The notes beneath the pieces were generated by a model, which worked only from the letters and a program-made list of their open reading frames with translations, had not been told where the DNA came from and did not search any database. Shown here piece after piece: positions 51,921 through 59,244 of a stretch of 59,244 bases of DNA. The first letter of the stretch is position 1. Each line of letters opens with the position of its first letter. Position numbers and translations under genes: made by a program. Origin of the DNA: an uncultured Eubacteriales bacterium (GTDB taxonomy: Bacteria > Bacillota > Clostridia > Christensenellales > Aristaeellaceae); the NCBI GenBank assembly GCA_900542395.1, contig UQNM01000003.1:1-59244 (forward strand). The letters are read 5' to 3'.

Positions 51921-52195
51921 TACGGTTCTTCCTCCTCGACGATGGTTGTGTTATCCTTGATATCAAAGCGATGCGCAATCGTTTCCGGCTGAACCGCGGA
52001 TAAAATCACATGGTCGCTGTCGGAAATGATCACCGCGCGCGTTCTTCTGCCGTATGTCGCGTCAATCAGACGGCGCTCCTCGCGCGCCTCCTGAATCATG
52101 CGCTTGACCGGCGCAGACTCCGGCCCGATAATCGCGATGATGCGGCTTGAAGATATGAAATTGCCGTAACCGACATTGATGAGCTTGATGTCCAC
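51920..52195 (-). CDS. remA: RemA-family (DUF370) regulatory protein
   Basis: A 91-residue DUF370 protein starting at GTG with GGAGG five bases upstream. The motif INVGYGNFISSSRIIAI and RRLIDATYGRRTRAVIISDSD match RemA, a DNA-binding activator of matrix genes in B. subtilis that forms an octameric ring resembling a nucleosome-like particle. It sits between yicC and gmk, its common place. Targets here are unknown. Confidence 0.93.
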   Translation of the reverse strand: MDIKLINVGYGNFISSSRIIAIIGPESAPVKRMIQEAREERRLIDATYGRRTRAVIISDSDHVILSAVQPETIAHRFDIKDNTTIVEEEEP

Positions 52196-52216
52196 GGATA
52201 CCTCCGATGTTTTTCG

Positions 52217-53089
52217 TTATTCGATATTCTGAACCTGCTCGCGCAGCTTTTCGATTTCGCCCTTCGCCGCGACGACGCACCCGGCAATCTGCGCGTCGGA
52301 GGCCTTCGATCCGATGGTATTGACCTCCCGGTTCAGCTCCTGCACCAGAAAATCGAGCTTTCTGCCAACCGGCTCGTCAAGCTCCGCCGTCGCGCGAAGC
52401 TGCGCAATATGGCTGCTCAGGCGCACAAGCTCCTCGTCAATCGCCGCGCGATCCGCAAAAATCGCAACCTCAGTGGCGAAGCGCGCCTCGTCGATGTCGC
52501 CGCTGAGCAGCGCGGACAGCCTCTGGCTGAGCTTTGCGCGGTATTCCTCCACGACCGTCGGCGCGCGCGTCGCAATGCTTTCGCGCAGATCGTCAATCGC
52601 GTCGAGCTTTTTCATCATGTCGCCGCGCAGGCTGTTTCCCTCGCGCTTCCGCATGGCTGTCAGATCATCCAACGCCAGATTCAGCGCCCGCATGAACAGC
52701 GCGCGAACCGCATCCTGATCCTCCTCGGAGGCTTCCACCGTCAGCACATCCGGCATGTTCATATAATCCGAAAGCGGAAGATCGTTTTTCACGCCGAGCG
52801 CTTCGCTCAATTCGTCCGCCGCCTGCCGATAGGCTTTCGCAAGCTGCATATCCACATGAACGCGGCGCGCATCCTCGCGATGGTTCACATAATTGACGAA
52901 GACGTCCACATGCCCGCGCGCCAGCCGCGCCGCCACACCCGTGCGCACAGCGTCGTCCAGAAACGCGATGGGTCGCGCAAGGCGGAAGGAAACATCCAGA
53001 AAACGATGATTGACGCTCTTGACCTCGACCGTCATTTCGCGCCCGTCCTCGCAGACAAGCCCGCGGCCGTAGCCGGTCATGCTCTGCAC
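52217..53089 (-). CDS. yicC: YicC-family endoribonuclease
   Basis: A 290-residue YicC protein. QSMTGYGRG at the N terminus, EVKSVNHRFLDVSFRL near residue 23 and the C-terminal LDFLVQELNREVNTIGSKA are diagnostic. E. coli YicC is a divalent-metal endoribonuclease affecting RNA decay. The start is a GTG after AAGGGGTG. It heads the yicC-remA-gmk-rpoZ-coaBC unit. Confidence 0.93.
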   Translation of the reverse strand: MQSMTGYGRGLVCEDGREMTVEVKSVNHRFLDVSFRLARPIAFLDDAVRTGVAARLARGHVDVFVNYVNHREDARRVHVDMQLAKAYRQAADELSEALGVKNDLPLSDYMNMPDVLTVEASEEDQDAVRALFMRALNLALDDLTAMRKREGNSLRGDMMKKLDAIDDLRESIATRAPTVVEEYRAKLSQRLSALLSGDIDEARFATEVAIFADRAAIDEELVRLSSHIAQLRATAELDEPVGRKLDFLVQELNREVNTIGSKASDAQIAGCVVAAKGEIEKLREQVQNIE

Positions 53090-53128
53090 GGAAAATCACC
53101 CCTTCTTTTCACGCAGATTTATTTCCTG

Positions 53129-53134
53129 ATTATA
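53129..53134 (-). promoter_or_regulatory. Extended -10 promoter of the yicC unit
   Basis: A perfect TATAAT preceded by TGG (extended -10) lies ~40 bases before the yicC start. No good -35 is visible at 17 bases. Confidence 0.6.
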
Positions 53135-53198
53135 CCACAGAGATTTACAAAAGGAAATGGCCTACTTCCACAGATTTTTTCGCCAAGCGTACACGTTT

Positions 53199-55226
53199 TC
53201 AATCGCCCGTCGGCTCCGGGCGCTTCTGCTGCTCGATCATCTGCAAAAACTGCGCCTCGTCAATGATGCGTACCCCCAGCTCGCGCGCCTTATCCAGCTT
53301 ACTGCCCGCGCTTTCCCCAGCCAGAACGATGCTGGTCTTCTTGGATACGCTGCCGGTCGCCTTTCCGCCGTTTTTGCGGATCATCTCCTGCGCCTGCGCG
53401 CGGGAAAGCGTCGGCAGCGTGCCGGTCAGCACAAACGTCATTCCTTCAAACAACGTGCCCGCGTCCTGCTGCGCGTGCATCTGCGGGCGAACGCCGGCTT
53501 CCAGCAGGCGGTTTACAAAGCGGCGGTTTTCTTCGTCCGCAAAGTATTCCGTAATGGAGGCGGCCACAATGCCGCCCACATCCTCGACGTCCTCCAGCTC
53601 CTGTTCGCTCGCGCCCATCAGCGCTTCCAGCGTGCCGAAATGCGCCATCAGGTCATACGCCGTCTTTTTACCGATATTGGGAATACCGATCGCGAACAAA
53701 AAGGCGTCCAGTTCGCAGTCCTTGCTCTTTTCCAGCTCGGCAAAGAGTTTTTCCGCCTTCTTTTCACCAAAGCCCTTCAGCGCGACCAGCTTCTCCCGAT
53801 CCAGATGGTACAGATCCGCCGCCGAACGCACGCCCAGCTCGTCGTAAAACAACCCGGCCGTTCGCGTGCTGAATGTTTCGATGTCCATGCCCTGCCGCGA
53901 GGCAAAATGCGCCATGCGGGCAATCGCCTGCGGGCGGCAGCTCGTTCGGTTGAGGCAGAACAGGTGAACGCCGTCCTCCCTCAGCTTGACCAGTTCGCCG
54001 CCGCATGCGGGGCAGACCGTCGGCGGCTGGATATCCGTTTCCGGCGCTTCGCCTTCGCCATCCCAAACGACGCCCATGATTTCCGGGATAACGTCGTTGG
54101 AGCGGCGCACCCAGACCTCGCTCCCGATGCGCACGCGCTTGCGGCAGATGTCGTCGTAGTTGTTGAGCGTCGCGCGCTTCACCGTCACTCCGCAAATATC
54201 CACCGGGGACAGGTGCGCCAGCGGCGTGAGCTTGCCCGTGCGCCCGACCTCCCACGTGATTTTCAACAGCTTGGTGACGGTTTCCTGCGCGGGGAACTTA
54301 AAGGCAATCGACCATCGCGGGAACTTGTCCGTCGTGCCCAGCACCTCGCGCGTGCGCATATCCGTAATCTTGATCGTCGCGCCGTCGATCAGGAAATCCA
54401 GCGTCTCCCGTTTTTGTTCGATTTCATGCACGGCCTCCAGCGCTTCCTCGATGGTCTGCGCCGGACGAACGAACGGGCTGATGTTGAGGCCGTTTTCCTT
54501 CATAAACGCCAGCATATCCTGCTGAGTTTCAAAGCTCCTGCCCTCGATATAACCGATTTGATAAAAGAATGCGTCCAGATGGCGGCTCGCCGTCACCTGC
54601 GGATCGAGGTTGCGCAGCGCGCCCGCAGCCGCATTGCGCGCATTTTTGAGCGGCTCGGCAGCGGTTTCATTGTATTTTTTCAGTTCGGACAGGCGCATGA
54701 TGCCCTCGCCCTGCACCTCCATCCTGCCGGTGAACGGGATGGTCAGCGGAATGGTGCGGATCGTCATCGCCTGCGGCAGAATCGCCTCGCCGACCTCACC
54801 GTTTCCGCGCGTCGCCGCCTGAACCAGCTTTCCTCCGTCGTATGTCAGGTTGACCGTCAGGCCGTCGAGCTTATATTCCACGCAATAGCTGTTTTTCGGC
54901 AGGCCGCCCGCGTCGTTCGTCTGCTTTTCGCAGCGTTGTGCCCACGCAAGAATTTCTTCCTCGCTCTGCGCCTTGTCCATACTCCAGAGCCGCGCGATGT
55001 GACGGTGCTGCTCAAAGCCCTCCATCACCGCGCCGCCAACGCGCCGGGTCGGTGAATCCGCCATGCGCTCGCCGGTCTTTTCCTCCAACCCGCGCAGCTC
55101 GGCGTACATCGCATCCCATTCGTCGTCGGATATATCGGATTCATTCTGATCGTAATACCTGCGCGAGGCTTCGTTCAGCTTGTCGATCAACTCGCGCATG
55201 CGCTGCAAATCGTTTGTCTCGCTCAC
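53199..55226 (-). CDS. ligA: NAD-dependent DNA ligase
   Basis: A 675-residue ligase. N-terminal Ia domain (YYDQNESDISDDEWD), adenylation lysine in VEYKLDGLTV near residue 118, OB-fold, four-cysteine zinc finger (CPACGGEL ... CLNRTSC), HhH repeats and C-terminal BRCT (GMTFVLTGTLPTLSR). It seals nicks in replication and repair. The start is a GTG ten bases after GGAGGAG, eight bases past the pcrA stop. Confidence 0.97.
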   Translation of the reverse strand: MSETNDLQRMRELIDKLNEASRRYYDQNESDISDDEWDAMYAELRGLEEKTGERMADSPTRRVGGAVMEGFEQHRHIARLWSMDKAQSEEEILAWAQRCEKQTNDAGGLPKNSYCVEYKLDGLTVNLTYDGGKLVQAATRGNGEVGEAILPQAMTIRTIPLTIPFTGRMEVQGEGIMRLSELKKYNETAAEPLKNARNAAAGALRNLDPQVTASRHLDAFFYQIGYIEGRSFETQQDMLAFMKENGLNISPFVRPAQTIEEALEAVHEIEQKRETLDFLIDGATIKITDMRTREVLGTTDKFPRWSIAFKFPAQETVTKLLKITWEVGRTGKLTPLAHLSPVDICGVTVKRATLNNYDDICRKRVRIGSEVWVRRSNDVIPEIMGVVWDGEGEAPETDIQPPTVCPACGGELVKLREDGVHLFCLNRTSCRPQAIARMAHFASRQGMDIETFSTRTAGLFYDELGVRSAADLYHLDREKLVALKGFGEKKAEKLFAELEKSKDCELDAFLFAIGIPNIGKKTAYDLMAHFGTLEALMGASEQELEDVEDVGGIVAASITEYFADEENRRFVNRLLEAGVRPQMHAQQDAGTLFEGMTFVLTGTLPTLSRAQAQEMIRKNGGKATGSVSKKTSIVLAGESAGSKLDKARELGVRIIDEAQFLQMIEQQKRPEPTGD

Positions 55227-55233
55227 GTTTTGT

Positions 55234-57630
55234 TCACTCCTCCAGCCTGATCATCGGCGCAATCGCCAGCGCCAATTCCTTCACGCCCACACGAACGTCG
55301 TCAAATCGAATCATAATGCGGGCGTCCGAGCCGCTTCCGCTGACGCGCACAACCGCGCCGCGCCCAAATTTTTTGTGCAGCACATGGTCGCCGGGCGCGT
55401 AGATCGACGGCTTCTCCGTTTCATGCGCCTGTGAGGCCACCACCTTCGGCGGCTCGTTCATTCCGCGCTGCACGCCTTGAACCGTCACACCGCCAACCGT
55501 CGCACTTTTTGCGTTCCAGCCGGAGAAGCTCTGCGCCTGCCCCGTCGGCTTTGCGACGTTGTAGCTCGTCTTCGGCTTCCAGTTTGATTGCCCTGCCTGC
55601 GGCTGCATCGGCGCAAAACCGCTGCTCTTGCTCCACGCGGGCTGCTGCCAGCCGCCGCTTTGCCAGTTTCCTCCGGGCTTTTTGTTTCCCGAAAAGCCGC
55701 CGCTCCGGCCGCCCCTGTCGGAAACATCCTCGATCAGCCGCGCCGGAATATCGTCGATAAACCGGGAGCGATCATTGAACTGAATCTGGTTATACAGCAT
55801 GCGCCGCGATGCGTGAGACAGGAACAGCCTCTCCCGCGCGCGCGTGATGCCGACGTAGCAGAGGCGGCGTTCTTCCTCCATGCGCGCCTCGTCGTCGCGG
55901 CTTCTGGCCGACGGAAACAGATTTTCCTCCATGCCGACCATGAACACATTCGGAAATTCAAGTCCCTTCGCGCTGTGCAGCGTCATCATCGTCACCGCGC
56001 CGCCATCGTCTCCCATCTCATCCAGATCGGACACCAGAGACACGTTTTCCAAATAATCCGTCAGCGTCGGGTTGTCGGCTTTCTCTTCAAACTCCTTGAC
56101 CGCGCCGACAAATTCGCGAATATTCTCCACGCGGGAACGGTTTTCGTCGTTGTCTTCTTTGGTATACTGGCTTTCCAGCCCGACCGTGTCGATGACATAC
56201 TGCACCAGTTCGGTCAGCTTCATCGTCTCCTGCATCATGGTCAGGCTCATCATCAGCTCGCTGAATTTCTCCACGCTCTTGCGCGCGCGGGCATTCAGGC
56301 TCTCCGGCATATCCATGCACGCGGTCAGCAGCGGCATTTCCTCCTGCGCGGCGTGGCGCGCCAGTTCGTTCACCGTCGTATCGCCGATGGCGCGCTTGGG
56401 CACGTTGATGATGCGCCGCACGGAAATATCGTCCGCCGGGTTGACCATCACGCGCAGATAAGCCAGAATATCCTTGACCTCCTTGCGGTCATAGAATTTC
56501 AGCCCGCCGTACATCCGGTAGCGGATGCCCGCCTGCACGAACGATTCTTCGATGACGCGGGACTGCGCATTGGTTCGATAGAGCACGGCAAAGCGGCCAA
56601 GTTCCTCGCCGCGCGATTTCAATTCGCGGATCTGCTGGCAAATCCAGGCCGCCTCCTCGCGCTCGTCGCCCGCCCGATACAGCCGGATCAACTCGCCGGG
56701 TCCCTGCTGCGTCCACAGCGCTTTGTCCTTGCGGTTGGCGTTGAGCGCGATGACCTGATTCGCCGCGTCCAGAATATTTGCCGTGGAGCGGTAATTCTGC
56801 TCCAGCTTGATGACCTTTGCATCCGGGAAATCCTTTTCAAAATCGAGAATGTTTCGGATATCCGCGCCGCGCCAGCCGTAGATGGATTGATCGTCGTCGC
56901 CGACGACGCAAAGGTTCCGGCTCTGCGCTGCCAGCAGGCGCACGAGCATATATTGCGCGTAGTTCGTATCCTGATACTCATCGACATGGATATACCGAAT
57001 CTTGCGCTGATAGGCCTCCAGCACCGGCGGATGCTGCGCAAAAAGCTCAAGCGTTTTGACGATCAAATCGTCGAAATCCAGCGCGTTCGAGCTTTTCAGC
57101 TTTTCCTCATACGCCTGATAGACGTCGTAAACGAGCTGGCTTCGATAGTCTCTCTCGCTCTGCGAAAACCAATCCTGCGGGCCGAGCAGCTTGTTTTTCG
57201 CATCGGAAATCTTGCTCTTGATCTCTCTGGGCGGCAAAAACTTGTCGTCGATGTTCAGCTTTTTCAGAATTTCCTTCAGCGCGCTCATCTGGTCGTCGTC
57301 GTCGTAGATCGTGAAGGAGCGCGTGTAGCCCAGTTTTTCGATGTCGCGGCGCAGAATTTTCGCACAGCCGGAGTGGAACGTTGAAACCCAGATGTCCTCC
57401 GCCCCCGCGCCCGCCAGTTTTTCAATGCGCTCCCGCATCTCCTTCGCCGCCTTGTTGGTGAAGGTGATCGCCATAATCGCCCACGGCGGCACACCGTGCT
57501 CCAGCAAGTTCGCCACGCGATACGTCAGCGCGCGGGTCTTGCCCGATCCCGCGCCAGCAAGCACCAAAAGCGGCCCTTCAAGCGTTTCCGCCGCGAGCCG
57601 CTGTTCTCTGTTCAGGTCGTTTAAGTTCAT
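55234..57630 (-). CDS. pcrA: UvrD/Rep-type helicase PcrA
   Basis: A 798-residue superfamily 1A 3'-5' helicase. Q-motif LNREQRLAAE, Walker A AGAGSGKTRAL near residue 26, Walker B VDEYQDTNYAQ near 217, motif III GDDDQSIYGWRGA, and VGITRARERLFLSHA as motif VI. The flexible Gly/Ser/Trp-rich stretch (~640-700) and a C-terminal Tudor-like part (PGDHVLHKKFGRGAVV) are PcrA features. Its ATG overlaps the yerC stop (ATGA); ligA follows, the usual pcrA-ligA pair. Confidence 0.96.
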   Translation of the reverse strand: MNLNDLNREQRLAAETLEGPLLVLAGAGSGKTRALTYRVANLLEHGVPPWAIMAITFTNKAAKEMRERIEKLAGAGAEDIWVSTFHSGCAKILRRDIEKLGYTRSFTIYDDDDQMSALKEILKKLNIDDKFLPPREIKSKISDAKNKLLGPQDWFSQSERDYRSQLVYDVYQAYEEKLKSSNALDFDDLIVKTLELFAQHPPVLEAYQRKIRYIHVDEYQDTNYAQYMLVRLLAAQSRNLCVVGDDDQSIYGWRGADIRNILDFEKDFPDAKVIKLEQNYRSTANILDAANQVIALNANRKDKALWTQQGPGELIRLYRAGDEREEAAWICQQIRELKSRGEELGRFAVLYRTNAQSRVIEESFVQAGIRYRMYGGLKFYDRKEVKDILAYLRVMVNPADDISVRRIINVPKRAIGDTTVNELARHAAQEEMPLLTACMDMPESLNARARKSVEKFSELMMSLTMMQETMKLTELVQYVIDTVGLESQYTKEDNDENRSRVENIREFVGAVKEFEEKADNPTLTDYLENVSLVSDLDEMGDDGGAVTMMTLHSAKGLEFPNVFMVGMEENLFPSARSRDDEARMEEERRLCYVGITRARERLFLSHASRRMLYNQIQFNDRSRFIDDIPARLIEDVSDRGGRSGGFSGNKKPGGNWQSGGWQQPAWSKSSGFAPMQPQAGQSNWKPKTSYNVAKPTGQAQSFSGWNAKSATVGGVTVQGVQRGMNEPPKVVASQAHETEKPSIYAPGDHVLHKKFGRGAVVRVSGSGSDARIMIRFDDVRVGVKELALAIAPMIRLEE

Positions 57631-57941
57631 GGATTTCCCTCGCTTATTTCATCGCCGAATTTCGTTTTGCCCAAAATGAGCTGATATCCGCCCGCGCCGT
57701 AGGTCAGGCAGCGGTTGACGCGGCTGATGGTCGCCGTGCTCGCGCCGGTGCGTTCGGCAATCTCCTGATAGGTGACCTTTTTCTGCAAAAGGCGCGCGAC
57801 TGCCAGCCGCTGCGCGACCGCCTGCAATTCGTGAATCGTAAAAATATCTTCAAAGAAACGATAGGCTTCGTCCATATTATCCAGCGCAAGCATCGCGCGA
57901 GCCAAATCGGCAATCTGATCGTTGATGATGTGATCCTGCAT
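57627..57941 (-). CDS. yerC: YerC/YecD-family TrpR-like regulator
   Basis: A 104-residue Trp-repressor-fold protein. The helix-turn-helix VTYQEIAERTGASTATISRVNR (residue positions ~56-77) is the YerC/YecD signature, next to TYGAGGYQLIL. B. subtilis YerC is also encoded next to pcrB-pcrA. I placed the start at ATG 57941, with GAGGAGG seven bases upstream; a longer frame lacks an SD. The regulon is not known. Confidence 0.9.
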   Translation of the reverse strand: MQDHIINDQIADLARAMLALDNMDEAYRFFEDIFTIHELQAVAQRLAVARLLQKKVTYQEIAERTGASTATISRVNRCLTYGAGGYQLILGKTKFGDEISEGNP

Positions 57942-57983
57942 GCTGCCGTCCTCCTCATAACGTCTGTCGATCAATTTCACTTC

Positions 57984-57989
57984 ATTATA
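57984..57989 (-). promoter_or_regulatory. Extended -10 promoter of yerC-pcrA-ligA
   Basis: TATAAT with TGC directly before it (extended -10), ~43 bases upstream of yerC. The -35 region overlaps the T-run of the ssb terminator and is not well defined. Confidence 0.55.
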
Positions 57990-58002
57990 GCACAGATACC
58001 GC

Positions 58003-58038
58003 GCAAAAAAAAGCGGCGAACGCTCTGTTTCACCGCTT
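58003..58038 (-). terminator. Rho-independent terminator after ssb
   Basis: Minus strand: AAGCGGTGAA pairs with TTCGCCGCTT (one wobble) around an eight-base loop, followed by eight T. Confidence 0.92.
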
Positions 58039-58066
58039 TTCTTCTTTATTTCACTAAAGCGACCGC

Positions 58067-58747
58067 TTATTGCGGCTGCGCTGCCTCCGCGTGAAACGCA
58101 TGCGCGGGGTGCGCCTGCGCCGGATCGGCGTTATGCGCGCCGTCCAGCAATTCCAAATGGCCGACGGAAACCTCATACGCCGTTTTTTCGATCACGCTGC
58201 CATCCGGCATCTGCTTCTGATACGCGCGCGATTGCAGCCGCCCCGTCAGGGTGATCTTATCGCCCACGTCCAGCTTGGCGGCAAAGCGTGCGCTCCGCCC
58301 CCACGTGATGCACGGAATATAGTCGCTCTTTCCGTATGCCCGGTTTACAGCCAGCATCATATCGGCAATCTCGCGCCCAAACGGCGTCGTTCGATACGCC
58401 GGAGCCTTGCAGAGCGTGCCGGTCAACTGGATTTGGTTGGGATTCTCGTGCTCGTCGTTTTCAACGATCTTCTGGGCGAACGCCGTAATCAGCAGCCGCC
58501 CCGCGCCTTCGATGATTTTGTTGTAGGAGCGCACCTGTCCGTCAATGGCCAGCGTATCGCCGTCGGAGAGCATCGCGCCGTCGAGCAGCCGCTCGGAAAG
58601 CGTGACCGGCAGCAGATCCTGCGCGCCGGACAGACGCGGCACGCCCAGCGTCAGGTAATAAAATTTCTCGCCAAACGCTTCATGCCCCACCACGGGCGTT
58701 CCCACAACCTTACCGCTTAAATGCAGTGTGTTAATGACGTTTTCCAT
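58067..58747 (-). CDS. Single-stranded DNA-binding protein with two OB folds
   Basis: A 226-residue protein with two tandem OB-like halves. The second (~103-200) is a recognisable SSB: IQLTGTLCKAPAYRTTPFG, LAVNRAYGKSDYIPCITWG and GRLQSRAYQK. The first (~5-92, LHLSGKVVGTP ... LAIDGQVRSYNK) has the same strand order but is diverged. A short Ala/His/Pro-rich tail lacks the acidic DDDIPF-type tip that recruits partners in housekeeping SSB. It is therefore probably an accessory SSB. GGAGG precedes the ATG. Confidence 0.83.
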   Translation of the reverse strand: MENVINTLHLSGKVVGTPVVGHEAFGEKFYYLTLGVPRLSGAQDLLPVTLSERLLDGAMLSDGDTLAIDGQVRSYNKIIEGAGRLLITAFAQKIVENDEHENPNQIQLTGTLCKAPAYRTTPFGREIADMMLAVNRAYGKSDYIPCITWGRSARFAAKLDVGDKITLTGRLQSRAYQKQMPDGSVIEKTAYEVSVGHLELLDGAHNADPAQAHPAHAFHAEAAQPQ

Positions 58748-58759
58748 TGTACGTCCTCC

Positions 58760-59244
58760 TTATTGCTCAATCTTTCTTGATTCATTGCCTGTTGACGCCG
58801 AAGGCGCCGGCGTGGCCGAATGCTGTGTGCCCGCATGATCGATCCACGTTTCGCCTTCGAGCAGGAGCTGCGAAATCGGAATGACCCTGTAACCCGCCCG
58901 CTGATAGTATTCAAGAATCTGCGGCAGCGCTTGCAGGATATACTTGGAATCGTTATGGAAGAGCACGATGTCGCCGGGATTCACGTTCTTCGTGCATCGC
59001 CTGACCATATCTTCGGCGCTGATGTTCTTCCAATCGAGCGAATCCACATTCCACTGGATACATTCATAGCCTTCTTCCCGGCTGATGCGTACCACTTCGT
59101 CGTTGTATTCACCATACGGCGGTCTGAAAAGCGTGGTCGGCTTGCCCGTGATGGACTGCACCAAATCGCTGCACCGTTTCAGCTCCTCGCGAATCTGCGA
59201 ATCGGAGAGCTTCGACATATGCGGGTGCGTGGCGGAATGGTTGC
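58760..59244 (-). CDS. Polysaccharide deacetylase (CE4), C-terminal fragment
   Basis: The frame runs out of the right edge; ~160 residues remain. It has the CE4 zinc motif HSATHP at the very edge, LFRPPYGEYND (motif 3), WNVDSLDW (motif 4) and IVLFHN (motif 5). CE4 enzymes remove N-acetyl groups from peptidoglycan or related glycans outside the cell. The ATG at 59218 is internal, since the HSATHP motif precedes it. A Ser/Thr/Ala-rich tail ends the protein 12 bases before ssb. PdaA/PdaB-type identity cannot be decided without the N terminus. Confidence 0.9.
   Translation of the reverse strand, partial: NHSATHPHMSKLSDSQIREELKRCSDLVQSITGKPTTLFRPPYGEYNDEVVRISREEGYECIQWNVDSLDWKNISAEDMVRRCTKNVNPGDIVLFHNDSKYILQALPQILEYYQRAGYRVIPISQLLLEGETWIDHAGTQHSATPAPSASTGNESRKIEQ

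Noticed and set aside
53157..55055. 632-codon plus-strand frame
   Set aside because: Antisense to ligA; Arg/His-rich composition typical of a shadow frame.

Overview
The window is a GC-rich, densely coded stretch of a Firmicutes chromosome, most likely from a spore-forming anaerobic Clostridia lineage. The inference rests on a full-length SpoIVA, an Rnf complex in rnfCDGEAB order, a CtsR-ClpC heat-shock operon, RemA, HemZ, MutS2 and the block secD-secF-recJ-relA-dtd...zapA-U32-mutS2, which is usual for Clostridia. No IS element, prophage, CRISPR array, rRNA or tRNA was seen. Apart from the end of clpB and a three-gene block at 9.4-13.3 kb, every gene lies on the minus strand.

Layout. 1-6.2 kb: the clpB 3' end, then a minus-strand unit of an O-antigen-ligase-like membrane protein, the mrfA/mrfB (yprA/yprB) DNA-repair pair and a TPR protein, all overlapping. 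6.3-9.3 kb: ctsR-clpC behind a clear promoter and CtsR box, with mcsA/mcsB absent. 9.35-13.3 kb, plus strand: an ABC-F ATPase, uridine kinase and a UMF1-family MFS protein. 13.4-16.1 kb: an ECF sigma factor with its membrane anti-sigma factor behind an ECF-like promoter, then galE. 16.2-22.6 kb: cysteine desulfurase, an HflX GTPase with an N-terminal JAB/MPN-like domain, two tandem VanY-type M15 peptidases, a cyclase-family protein, and upstream glyA. 22.7-29.9 kb: the Rnf operon. 30.2-37.9 kb: spoIVA, an HtrA-like protease, mutS2 and a U32 protein. 38-49.8 kb: one long unit running from a small membrane protein and secDF through recJ, relA, dtd, an MBL hydrolase, hemZ, an unknown gene, a cyclophilin and zapA. 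49.9-53.1 kb: yicC-remA-gmk-rpoZ-coaBC. 53.2-58 kb: yerC-pcrA-ligA. The end holds a two-OB-fold SSB and the 3' end of a polysaccharide deacetylase.

The most unusual object is rnfG. After a normal membrane-anchored RnfG flavin domain it carries six further FMN-bind-type repeats of about 81 residues, three of the spacers between them being long or Pro/Glu/Thr-rich. This predicts an extracytoplasmic chain of up to seven covalent flavins attached to the Rnf complex. Other points of interest are the complete metal-binding motif in the HflX N-terminal domain, mutually exclusive hairpins before recJ, a pair of covarying hairpins downstream of mutS2, a short dispersed repeat after two distant genes, palindromes in the rnf control region, and a sigma-E-like promoter before spoIVA.
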